Shown in pieces: positions 9,550 through 16,702 of a stretch of DNA of 16,780 nucleotides. The stretch is from Opitutales bacterium (GTDB taxonomy: Bacteria; Verrucomicrobiota; Verrucomicrobiae; Opitutales; CAG-312). The notes under the pieces are model-generated. The model saw only the letters and a program-made list of their open reading frames with translations, was not told the DNA's origin and searched no databases. The translations under genes were made by a program, and so were the position numbers. Every line of letters starts with the position of its first letter. Position 1 is the first letter of the stretch. The DNA lies in assembly GCA_017623955.1 (NCBI GenBank), contig JAGAOA010000073.1, positions 1 to 16,780 on the forward strand. Direction: 5' to 3'.

Positions 9550-9954
9550 CTATTTCTTATTTACAGTAACACCAAAATTTCTAACTTCTTCTTGTAAACG
9601 AGGAGTTGCAATAGCAACACGATTTTGAACTTGAACTTGAGCAATATCGATGTTTGTACCAAGTTCAAAAGTTACAGTCGTTGTTAAAGAGCCATCAGAA
9701 TTACACTGACTAAACATATAAATCATCTTTTCAACACCATTGATTTCCTGTTCAATAGGAGCCGCAACTGTCTGCATGATGATTTCTGGAGATGCTCCAG
9801 CATATTGCGTTGTTACAGAAACGCTCGGCGGAACAACATCGGGATATTGAGCAATAGGTAATTTTACATACCCAACAATACCTAACAAAGTAATAACAAT
9901 CGATATAACCGCTGCAAAAATAGGTCTATCAATAAAGAAGTGCGAAAACTTCAT
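9550..9954 (-). CDS. RND (HAE1) efflux permease, N-terminal part ending at an in-frame TAG
   Basis: This 134-residue fragment is the N-terminus of the same permease. MKFSHFFIDRPIFAAVISI begins TM1, followed by the conserved LPIAQYPDVVPPSVSV and the start of porter subdomain PN1, ending GVTVNKK. In relatives the next residues are usually a Ser or Gln, then S-P-D; here the codon after K134 is TAG (9552-9550) and CCA GAT (Pro-Asp) follow in frame. The start is secure: a perfect AGGAGG sits eight bases upstream (9963-9968). On its own it has one membrane segment and cannot transport. The most economical origin is a single-base change of a Ser TCG codon. Confidence 0.9.
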   Translation of the reverse strand: MKFSHFFIDRPIFAAVISIVITLLGIVGYVKLPIAQYPDVVPPSVSVTTQYAGASPEIIMQTVAAPIEQEINGVEKMIYMFSQCNSDGSLTTTVTFELGTNIDIAQVQVQNRVAIATPRLQEEVRNFGVTVNKK

Positions 9955-9962
9955 AATTTTAT

Positions 9963-9968
9963 CCTCCT
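9963..9968 (-). promoter_or_regulatory. Strong Shine-Dalgarno site of the RND permease gene
   Basis: AGGAGG on the minus strand, eight bases before the ATG at 9954. It fixes the true start of the interrupted permease and shows that this organism uses Shine-Dalgarno initiation. Confidence 0.85.
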
Positions 9969-9973
9969 AAAAA

Positions 9974-11104
9974 TTATTCAGCGTCCATTTTTGAATCGAT
10001 AGGTTTTACCACTCTACCTGGAACAGCTGCATGCAATGCCTTAACAACAACTTTGTCATCTTTATTTAGGCCACTTTCAACAACTCTGAATTTTCCGATT
10101 AATTCTCCAATTTTCAAGGCCTTGTATACAACTTTGTTGTCCTTGTCTACAACATATACATAACGATTTACCAAGTCAGTACCAATAACATCTTCACGAA
10201 CAAGCATTTTTTCCTGTGCATCGGCAATTTTCATACGCAATTTTGCAAACATACCAACTTTCAACTGTTCATTTTTGTTGTCAATATCTGCACGCATTGT
10301 GAGCGATGACGTACTCTTTGCCATACGATTGTCAAAATATGTAACCTTACCCTTAAATACATCTTCTGAATTTGACATCAAACGAACTTCTGCAACAGGA
10401 CCTGTCAATTTTACTTGATCAATCTTATTAAACAAACCAACTTTTTGGTATTTTACAATTTCTTGTTCGCTAGCTTCAAAGTAGGCTTGGACAACATCAC
10501 TTTTGACAATGGAAGTAAGTAGTGTTGAGTTTGCTGTAACAAGGTTACCTGCATCAATTAAAGCTTCGCTTACTCTACCAGAAATGGGAGCTCTAATATG
10601 AGTAAATTCAAGATTTAGTTCAGCCTCGCGCAACTGAGCCTTAGCTGCTGCCAACGATGCTTTTGCCGATAAAACTTCAGCTCCTCTCGTTTCAAAAACT
10701 TCCTTAGAAACTACCGTTGCTTTGTACATACTTTTAGCACGTTCAAGATTGCTCTTAGCCAATGCTAAACGAGCTTCTACTTCAGCAATATTTGCCTTAG
10801 CAGCTGCAACAGTTGCTTCGTATGGGCGTGGGTCTATTACAAAAAGTAAGTCGCCTTGTTTTACCATCTGCCCTTCAGAGAAGTTAATCTTAGCAAGATA
10901 ACCTGAAACTCTAGCACGAATCTCAACAGACTTTACAGCGTCAATGCGTGCAGTAAAATCATCCCAAACTTCAATGGGCTTAATTATCGGATTAGCAACA
11001 TATACATCATCAGGAACAGCCTTCTGCTCCTGAGGAGCTTCTTTTGAACAGCTTGCAAAAACAACTGTTGTTATTGCCATTAACATTACTTTTATATTCT
11101 TCAT
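9974..11104 (-). CDS. RND efflux periplasmic adaptor (membrane-fusion) lipoprotein, AcrA/MexA family
   Basis: This 376-residue protein bridges the inner-membrane RND permease and the outer-membrane channel. The signal sequence ends FASC with lipidated C19. The biotinyl-lipoyl half-motif VSGYLAKINFSEGQMVKQGD (about 57-84) is followed by DPRPYEATV, an Ala/Glu/Lys-rich alpha-helical hairpin (about 95-165), and the second lipoyl half with THIRAPISGRV (168-178). The beta-barrel and membrane-proximal domains follow to the C-terminus. AAGGA lies five bases before the ATG. It is the first gene of the operon; the permease starts 19 bases after its stop. The frame is intact and length is typical. Confidence 0.93.
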   Translation of the reverse strand: MKNIKVMLMAITTVVFASCSKEAPQEQKAVPDDVYVANPIIKPIEVWDDFTARIDAVKSVEIRARVSGYLAKINFSEGQMVKQGDLLFVIDPRPYEATVAAAKANIAEVEARLALAKSNLERAKSMYKATVVSKEVFETRGAEVLSAKASLAAAKAQLREAELNLEFTHIRAPISGRVSEALIDAGNLVTANSTLLTSIVKSDVVQAYFEASEQEIVKYQKVGLFNKIDQVKLTGPVAEVRLMSNSEDVFKGKVTYFDNRMAKSTSSLTMRADIDNKNEQLKVGMFAKLRMKIADAQEKMLVREDVIGTDLVNRYVYVVDKDNKVVYKALKIGELIGKFRVVESGLNKDDKVVVKALHAAVPGRVVKPIDSKMDAE

Positions 11105-11177
11105 AATTTTCCTTATATTTTAAATTAATATAAATTTACTATCTACTCCATCCCATTTACATTTAAACAAAGTTTTA

Positions 11178-11189
11178 AATCATGTGATT
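11178..11189. promoter_or_regulatory. Palindromic candidate operator in the divergent intergenic region
   Basis: AATCA-TG-TGATT, embedded in the longer near-palindrome TTAAATCATGTGATTAAA (11175-11192), is the clearest dyad in the 260 bases between the efflux operon and the plus-strand A gene. Position and size would suit a TetR-family operator controlling the efflux operon. There is no direct evidence, and AT-rich DNA yields such dyads by chance. Confidence 0.3.
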
Positions 11190-11292
11190 AAATCAAACGA
11201 TTGCAAGCTTTTTCGCTTTAAAATTCTAAAATAAATACTACTTTTACTCCTAAAAAACGACAGTTTTCAATTTAAGTAGAATATCAAAAAGA

Positions 11293-11323
11293 TTGACTTT
11301 TGAAAAAGCGTTTCAAATACTAA
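11293..11323 (+). promoter_or_regulatory. Possible promoter of the A/CE15 operon
   Basis: TTGACT at 11293-11298 matches five of six -35 bases. A weak TACTAA at 11318-11323 follows after a long 19-base spacer, and transcription would start about 35 bases before the ATG at 11365. The TTG of this box also gives a longer open frame its apparent start, which is a reason to prefer the ATG at 11365. Confidence 0.35.
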
Positions 11324-11364
11324 AATTATATAAGCCAAAACAACAAATAAAAAAACAAGAATTT

Positions 11365-13170
11365 ATGAATATAAGTAAATTAACAAAACTTCTAACTATA
11401 TTATTTTTGACATTATCTCATTATGTATGTGCAGAAAATGTCGAATTGACTATCAAAACCATAGCTGGCGAAGAAAAGAAAACACTTCAATTAACTCAAT
11501 GTGAAGGCTTTTTGAGATTAGAAATTCCAGTTAAAGATCTTGAAAATGTACAACGCGTAAACATTCTGCCTGAATTTGCAAAAGCAAAAGTTGGAGACGA
11601 AGGCTATATAGTATCTCCAAACTCAACGCTTACAGAATACAAGAAACGCGACAAGAATGCGAGAATGCCAATTCATCAACCATCTATGCCAATCTGCGGA
11701 ATGAAAACGCCCAATAAAACCTTTATGGCAATAGTTAAGGGTATGGAGTTTGACTATTTTTCCGTTGTAGCGTATGAAAATGGCAACTATACACTATCTC
11801 ATACATTTGATTTAACTCGCTATAAGCCGTATGAAAATATCATCATAGACTATTACTATCTTACAGGAAAAGACGCAAATTACAGTGGTATTGGTAGACT
11901 TTATAGAAGTATGCTTTTGGAAACAATTAAACCAATTAAAGATAGAATAAGTTCAAACAAATACCTCAAATACGCAGCAGAATCGATAGAGTTCAGAATT
12001 CGTCAAGGTTGGAAGCCTGCTCCAAGCCCAGTTCGCGACCAAACATTGCAAAACGAACCTCAAATGTATGCAAAAGTAACATTTGATAGAGTCGGCGAAA
12101 TTCTCGATGCCTTGAAAACAAGAGGTGTAGAAAAGGCACAAATTACTCTAGTTGGCTGGAATAGAAAAGGACATGATGGTCGTTATCCACAGATTTTTCC
12201 AGTTGAACCGCAACTCGGAGGCGAAGCCAAACTGCGTGAACTCATAACAAAGGCAAAATCAATGGGATATCAAATTGCGTGTCATACAAATCCCACAAGT
12301 TGTTATCCTGTATCTGAACTTTGGGACGAAAGTTATGTTGCAAAAAATAAAGATGGCAATACTTGGGAACGACCAATCAAACAACCTTGGAGCGGAGGAA
12401 GAAGTTATTTTATGTGTATGCAAACATCATTTGAGCAATTTGCAAAAAAAGACTTTCCTAAAATGCGTGAACTTGGATTTGAAGGTCTGCATTATTTGGA
12501 TGTAGTCTCGATTGTTTCGCCTCAAATTTGTTACGATAAAAATCATAAATGTAACGCAAAAGAAAGTGCATTTTACTGTAATGAATTAATGCGTTTGGCA
12601 GGCGAAACATTTGGCGGGGCTCAATCGGAAGGTGGATATTACCATGTAGCAAAATATACCGACTACGCCCTATATTCAATCTTCCGCCATAACGGGAAAT
12701 TGGTCGATAACGTTGTTCCTCTTTGGCAAATTGCATTCCACGGTTTAGTATTGAGTAATCCTATGCCTACCACGGTAAACTACACAGCTAAAGGACAAGC
12801 AAGTATAATGAAACTTTTAGAATTTGGTGGACGTCCTACATTCTATATGTACTCAGCATTCTTTGAAGATGGCAAAAAGAAAAATTGGATGGGAGATACA
12901 GACTTGCGTTGTGGTAATCAAAAAGAATTCGATCATGCAATAGACTGTCTTGCTCAAGGCTATAATCATGTCAAAGAGCTTTCATACCTTCAATATGAAT
13001 TCCTCGATGAACATAAAGAAATAGCTAAAGACGTATTCAAATGTACATATTCCGACGGAAGTATTATGCTTTTCAATTATTCCGACAAGCCATTTATATT
13101 TGAAGGTAAAACAATCCAATCAATGTCTTATAAGCTAGAAAAGCCAAAAGCTTGGTGGGATATTTTCTAA
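11365..13170 (+). CDS. Secreted glycosidase-like protein A (uncharacterised, DUF5696/DUF6259/GH101-like TIM barrel)
   Basis: This protein has 601 residues from the ATG at 11365. The frame is open back to a TTG at 11293, but the ATG is directly followed by a signal peptide (MNISKLTKLLTILFLTLSHYVCA). An N-terminal beta domain (about 24-170) contains GDEGYIV. A TIM-barrel-like domain follows with VGWNRKGHDGRYPQIFP, GGEAKLREL, a candidate nucleophile D379 in HYLDVVS and a candidate acid/base E422 in AQSEGGYY. The C-terminus (EHKEIAKDVFKCTYSDGS... NYS) looks like a small beta domain. Protein B of this window shares all these motifs and the exact 43-residue Asp-Glu spacing. Closest in feel are the unassigned DUF5696/DUF6259 proteins and, more remotely, GH101; I cannot assign a family firmly. 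The CE15 gene starts 25 bases downstream, so the two are probably co-transcribed. There is no clear ribosome site. Retaining alpha-glycosidase activity is a hypothesis. Confidence 0.85.
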   Translation: MNISKLTKLLTILFLTLSHYVCAENVELTIKTIAGEEKKTLQLTQCEGFLRLEIPVKDLENVQRVNILPEFAKAKVGDEGYIVSPNSTLTEYKKRDKNARMPIHQPSMPICGMKTPNKTFMAIVKGMEFDYFSVVAYENGNYTLSHTFDLTRYKPYENIIIDYYYLTGKDANYSGIGRLYRSMLLETIKPIKDRISSNKYLKYAAESIEFRIRQGWKPAPSPVRDQTLQNEPQMYAKVTFDRVGEILDALKTRGVEKAQITLVGWNRKGHDGRYPQIFPVEPQLGGEAKLRELITKAKSMGYQIACHTNPTSCYPVSELWDESYVAKNKDGNTWERPIKQPWSGGRSYFMCMQTSFEQFAKKDFPKMRELGFEGLHYLDVVSIVSPQICYDKNHKCNAKESAFYCNELMRLAGETFGGAQSEGGYYHVAKYTDYALYSIFRHNGKLVDNVVPLWQIAFHGLVLSNPMPTTVNYTAKGQASIMKLLEFGGRPTFYMYSAFFEDGKKKNWMGDTDLRCGNQKEFDHAIDCLAQGYNHVKELSYLQYEFLDEHKEIAKDVFKCTYSDGSIMLFNYSDKPFIFEGKTIQSMSYKLEKPKAWWDIF

Positions 13171-13195
13171 GTTACTATTTTTAAAATTTTCTAAT

Positions 13196-14527
13196 ATGAA
13201 AAAAGCACTAATATTAATTTTATCCTTAACCTTTATAGTTGGGAGTGTCTTTGCAAAATATAACAAGGGCGAAGTGTATATACCTAAGCCTAAAAGAATG
13301 GTTGGCAATGCAGGCTCAAACCAAGACTACACAAAAGCAGATATATACAAAAAACTTGACACTCTCGATACTCTTGATGGCAAAGGAAAGATAAAAACGG
13401 CTAAACAATGGCTTGATGATGTGCGTCCGCAAGTAATGAAGTTTGTTGAAAACGAGCTATACTCGCCCAGATTGCCCCGTCCGAAACAAGTTGAATTTAC
13501 ACTTTTAGAACGTTCAGATAACGCACTTAACGGTACAGCAACACGTCTCCAATATAAAATAACTTCTTGCGATAAAAATGGAGAACACTCTTTTACGCTT
13601 TTGATTTATTTTCCCAAAGGTGCTAAAAATTGTCCAGTATTTGTAAATGCCAATTATGGAGGCAACCATACTGTTATTGAAGAAAAAGAAGTCATTATGC
13701 CCAAATGTTATCTGCGCAATAATGGCAAGTTAAAAACATTCAAAAATAAAGCAGAAGAACATCAACGAGGTTTAGGATATTCGCGTCATTGCATTCGCGA
13801 GATAATCGAACGAGGTTACGCCATAGCTACATTCTGCTATTGCGAAGTTTACCCCGATAAATATGATGAAAGACTATCGGGATTTGATGAAAGCATATAT
13901 CGCATATACGATAAATCATCCTTCAAAGGAGAAACACAAGCAATCGGGGCGTGGGCTTATGGTAATATTTTAGCCCGTGAATGTATCGAGACCATTCCGG
14001 AGCTAGATGCAACCAAAGCAATCGCCATTGGTCACTCGCGACTTGGCAAAGCAGCACTATACGCCACAGCACTAGACAAACGCTTTGCCGCAGTAATATC
14101 AAATGCCTCATGTATACTTGGTACAAGTATGAACCGACGCAATTTTGGCGGAACACTCAAAATTGCAATAAATGCTTCACCATTTTGGTATGGTTCAGCA
14201 TTGAAAAAATACGAAAACGACATCGAAAAAATGCCGATAGACCAACAACATTTCTTGGCGTGCATAGCCCCACGCCCACTTTATGTAGGAAGTGCAACCG
14301 ACGACCATTGGTGCGATCCAACTGGTGAATTTTATTCCCTACTAGAAGCATCAAAAATCTATAAGCTCTTCGGTGCAAAAAATCTGCCAACTATGGATAA
14401 CTTGCGAGTAGAAACCCCATTCCACGGAGATGTAGGCTATCATATTCGCCGAGGTAATCACGATATTACCCTGTACGATTGGACAGAATATATGAACTTT
14501 ATCGATAAAACTTTATTAAAGAAATAA
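13196..14527 (+). CDS. Secreted CE15-family (glucuronoyl esterase-like) alpha/beta-hydrolase
   Basis: This is a 443-residue protein with a signal peptide (residues 1-20, ending VFA). CE15 enzymes cleave the ester between 4-O-methyl-glucuronate of xylan and lignin alcohols. Family text is clear: AIGHSRLGKAALYATALDKRFA with nucleophile S281, R282 and K285; IAPRPLYVGSATDDHWCDP with D370 and W372; and GYHIRRGNHDITLYDWTEY with catalytic H422. The usual acid position 23 residues after the Ser is Ala304, so D370 on the later loop probably completes the triad. The family's FGE(T) after the Ser is FGGT here (G319). It follows protein A by 25 bases with no terminator and no evident ribosome site, and is followed by a strong bidirectional terminator. 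CE15 membership is firm; the natural ester substrate is not, and acetyl-ester activity cannot be excluded. Confidence 0.9.
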   Translation: MKKALILILSLTFIVGSVFAKYNKGEVYIPKPKRMVGNAGSNQDYTKADIYKKLDTLDTLDGKGKIKTAKQWLDDVRPQVMKFVENELYSPRLPRPKQVEFTLLERSDNALNGTATRLQYKITSCDKNGEHSFTLLIYFPKGAKNCPVFVNANYGGNHTVIEEKEVIMPKCYLRNNGKLKTFKNKAEEHQRGLGYSRHCIREIIERGYAIATFCYCEVYPDKYDERLSGFDESIYRIYDKSSFKGETQAIGAWAYGNILARECIETIPELDATKAIAIGHSRLGKAALYATALDKRFAAVISNASCILGTSMNRRNFGGTLKIAINASPFWYGSALKKYENDIEKMPIDQQHFLACIAPRPLYVGSATDDHWCDPTGEFYSLLEASKIYKLFGAKNLPTMDNLRVETPFHGDVGYHIRRGNHDITLYDWTEYMNFIDKTLLKK

Positions 14528-14550
14528 GCTTTTATTCTTATATTCGTCGT

Positions 14551-14590
14551 AAAAAAAAAATAAGCTTTTAATAAAGCTTATTTTTTTATT
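14551..14590. terminator. Bidirectional rho-independent terminator between convergent genes
   Basis: AATAAGCTTT (14559-14568) and AAAGCTTATT (14573-14582) form a perfect 10-bp stem with a TAAT loop. It is extended by up to five A-T pairs, with an A-run on the left and a T-run on the right. It can therefore end both the CE15 transcript (plus) and the protein B transcript (minus). Confidence 0.92.
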
Positions 14591-14592
14591 TC

Positions 14593-16368
14593 CTATCTGG
14601 CTCTCACAACTTCAAATGACTCAGGCTTTACAATAACTTTACCCTTGTAGTTAAAGTTGTCTTTCGTGTAATTGCATACCATAACATCACCATTTGAATA
14701 CGTTACAGCAAAAACATCTTTGGCAATTTCTTCATGATTATCCATTGTTTCAAGTTGTAAATGACGATATTTGGCGTATGAATCTAACAATGTTTTCATA
14801 AGAGGAATACGTTTTTTATTTAATCCGTATAAGATAGGGCGTCCACCAAACTCAGCACGTTTTAGCTCCCAATATGGTTCATTTATTTTGCCGTGATTTT
14901 GAGTCTTGCGTCCCGATGTATGTAAGATTGTACCATGATATACAATTTCCCACATAGGAAATATTCCGTCCATAACAATGTTGCCCTTGTATTTTTTCCT
15001 GTTAATTAATTCTGCATCCATATTACTTACGTAGTGGATAAAATCGATGTATTGCAAACAGAAGTCAAAACCACACTCACTGCCCTGAACACCATAGAGC
15101 GATTGCGAATACTTTGTAGATTTCAAAATAGTTTCGACTGTTTCAGCCCTTGACGATGGATGAGCTGGATTAGTGCAAAGATACGGACAAACTGCCGAAT
15201 AAACGTCAGTATAATACCCACTTTTGAAACCAATACGGGCCTTAAGTTCGGTAATTTGTTGTTTTACAAATTTATCCCAAGTGTGTTTTAAGCAAAGGTT
15301 GTATTGTTGCCCAGCTAAGAAGAACAGATCTTTTGAGCGAGATCCATCTATATTGCGCGCAATATAATCTTCGCTCCACATATCAGAAACACGCAAAATC
15401 TGAGTGTGATTAGACTGCATAGTTATCGGATACCCCAATTCTTCAACTTCAGCCACTAATTTTCTCAAACCGACTTCTCCACCGAATTCTTCTGGAATTG
15501 GATATATCGAAGGCAATCTACCGTCATATCCACCAGTCTGCCAACCAGTAAGTTCAAAGTATACGTCGGTTAAGCCTTGCGATTTTGCATCTTTAACAAT
15601 TTCTGAAATTTCTTTGAAAGTTAAATACACATTTAATTTTGCTTCGTTTTCTGGCAATACGTCTGGAGTAGAGCGTGGAGGCTTTTTTTTGCTACCACAG
15701 TGATCGAAGCGAACCAAAATCTTATCAGCCACACGGGCTAATACTTTGTTGGTTTTGATACGTTCGCGAATGGGCTTAATCTCGCCTTTAGAAAAAACCC
15801 AATTCCTGTAATAGCGAGCCATTGCACTGTAATTGGCGTCTTTGTCCTTAAACTCAACAAAATCTATAATTATATCTTCATAAGGTTTAAAGCCGATTTC
15901 ATCAATTTTAAAGCGTGGGAAAATTTTGTATATACCCCTGTTTATTTCGGCTCTGATTTCATATTCTAGACGAAGCCCTTTTACAATCCCCATAAAAGTA
16001 TCTTGTTTTGTTTTCATACAGAATATCGGCAATGCCGAACGACCTCTATCAATTATAAAACTACCCTCATCGAGTTTGAATGTACCATATTCGCCACGTT
16101 CCAAAATAAAATAACCGTCATCACCTTTTTTTGCAGTAGCAGTATCTGCGATAATATCTATGTGTTTTACGTTTTCAGATATACATTCTTTTGAAATTTT
16201 TATGCGTTTTGCATCGTCAATAATAAAAGGAGTAACCCTCTTTACTTGAGATGAACCATCTTTAAATGTAGTTACTATGTCAACATTACCAACTGCTAAA
16301 GCTGATATACTAGATAAGAAAAAATTAAACACCACCCCTATCGACAAATATTTTAGAATCTTCTTCAT
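14593..16368 (-). CDS. Secreted glycosidase-like protein B (paralogue of protein A)
   Basis: This protein has 591 residues from the ATG at 16368. A TTG five codons upstream is open in frame, but an AAGG site seven bases before the ATG and the signal peptide MKKILKYLSIGVVFNFFLSS support the ATG. Architecture matches protein A: beta domain with KKGDDGYFILERGEYG and CMKTKQDTFMGIVKGL; KDANYSAMARYYR linker; barrel motifs LTGWQTGGYDGRLPSIYP and GGEVGLRKL; candidate nucleophile D388 in YYTDVYS and acid/base E431 in VQGSECGF; then EFGGRPILYG and the C-terminal HEEIAKDVFAVTYSNG. Divergence from A is considerable, so this is an old duplication or two independently acquired family members, not a recent copy. 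It ends in TAG four codons before a TAA. It converges on the CE15 gene. Substrate unknown; function probably partners A. Confidence 0.85.
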   Translation of the reverse strand: MKKILKYLSIGVVFNFFLSSISALAVGNVDIVTTFKDGSSQVKRVTPFIIDDAKRIKISKECISENVKHIDIIADTATAKKGDDGYFILERGEYGTFKLDEGSFIIDRGRSALPIFCMKTKQDTFMGIVKGLRLEYEIRAEINRGIYKIFPRFKIDEIGFKPYEDIIIDFVEFKDKDANYSAMARYYRNWVFSKGEIKPIRERIKTNKVLARVADKILVRFDHCGSKKKPPRSTPDVLPENEAKLNVYLTFKEISEIVKDAKSQGLTDVYFELTGWQTGGYDGRLPSIYPIPEEFGGEVGLRKLVAEVEELGYPITMQSNHTQILRVSDMWSEDYIARNIDGSRSKDLFFLAGQQYNLCLKHTWDKFVKQQITELKARIGFKSGYYTDVYSAVCPYLCTNPAHPSSRAETVETILKSTKYSQSLYGVQGSECGFDFCLQYIDFIHYVSNMDAELINRKKYKGNIVMDGIFPMWEIVYHGTILHTSGRKTQNHGKINEPYWELKRAEFGGRPILYGLNKKRIPLMKTLLDSYAKYRHLQLETMDNHEEIAKDVFAVTYSNGDVMVCNYTKDNFNYKGKVIVKPESFEVVRAR

Positions 16369-16375
16369 TCTTATA

Positions 16376-16379
16376 CCTT
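16376..16379 (-). promoter_or_regulatory. Ribosome binding site deciding the start of protein B
   Basis: AAGG on the minus strand, seven bases before the ATG at 16368. The site lies inside the extra codons of the longer TTG-started frame, so it favours the shorter protein. Confidence 0.6.
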
Positions 16380-16415
16380 TCAATTTAGTTACTTAATTAA
16401 GAACGACGATTTTAT

Positions 16416-16445
16416 TTTATAACAAAAATAAAACATCGACAACAA
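16416..16445 (-). promoter_or_regulatory. Possible promoter of the protein B gene
   Basis: On the minus strand, TTGTTG (16445-16440), an 18-base spacer and TATAAA (16421-16416) give a reasonable sigma-70-like promoter about 48 bases before the ATG of protein B. The surroundings are AT-rich, so the match is only suggestive. Confidence 0.4.
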
Positions 16446-16490
16446 AAATTTTGGATATGTTTTTTATTTTTAGATATTTTTATCCTACGA

Positions 16491-16631
16491 GTTTTTTTGT
16501 AATAAGTGCACCGGCGGTAATCTTTTTGTAACACGTGCACCGGCGATAATCTTTTTGTAATATGGGCACCGGCGGTAATTACTTCGTAATTTTTTTGCAA
16601 CACGTGCACCGGCGATAATTGCTACGCAATG
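16491..16631. repeat. Four imperfect tandem repeats with a GTGCACCGGCGRTAAT core
   Basis: The cores begin at 16506, 16535, 16564 and 16604. Three have GTGCACC and the third GGGCACC; the base before TAAT alternates GG, GA, GG, GA. Each is preceded by a T-run and GTAAYA or GCAACA, giving a unit of 29 bases; the last interval is 40 because an 11-base insert makes the hairpin AATTAC-TTC-GTAATT (16577-16591). The array ends in a second hairpin, ATTGC-TAC-GCAAT (16618-16630). The GC-rich cores stand out sharply from the AT-rich flanks. Unit length is not a multiple of three and no gene covers it, so it is noncoding. The role is unknown: protein-binding sites, structured leader RNA or a repeat family are possible. 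Confidence 0.8.
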
Positions 16632-16702
16632 TATCTTTGTCAGACTAAACAAAAAAATAGGCTTAGAACAAACTTGGGTTGGAAGAAGTAAAACGTGCGA
16701 GA
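16632..16702. other. Noncoding stretch between the repeat array and the edge hairpin
   Basis: I see no supported gene, RNA gene or regulatory site in these bases. The whole stretch from 16384 to the window end is gene-free apart from the promoter, repeat and hairpin listed separately. Confidence 0.4.

Noticed and set aside
9541..9552. Frameshift in the RND permease
   Set aside because: Reading the junction shows both parts in one frame; only a stop codon, not an insertion or deletion, separates them.
11293..11364. Longer protein A starting at TTG 11293
   Set aside because: The extra residues precede a perfect signal peptide start, and the TTG is part of a -35-like box.
14523..14570. Twelve-base direct repeat AATAAGCTTTTA at 14523 and 14559 as an element boundary
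   Set aside because: The first copy includes the CE15 stop codon and the second is the left arm of the terminator. There is no transposase or duplicated target, so it is more likely low-complexity AT sequence.
16412..16609. Minus-strand open frame of 65 codons across the tandem repeats
   Set aside because: The repeat unit is 29 bases, so the frame does not repeat as protein. There is no ribosome site and the composition is Lys/Tyr-rich, as expected of AT-rich noncoding DNA.
16491..16631. CRISPR array
   Set aside because: Copies are nearly contiguous with T-rich joints and no unique spacers of constant length, and no cas gene is in the window.
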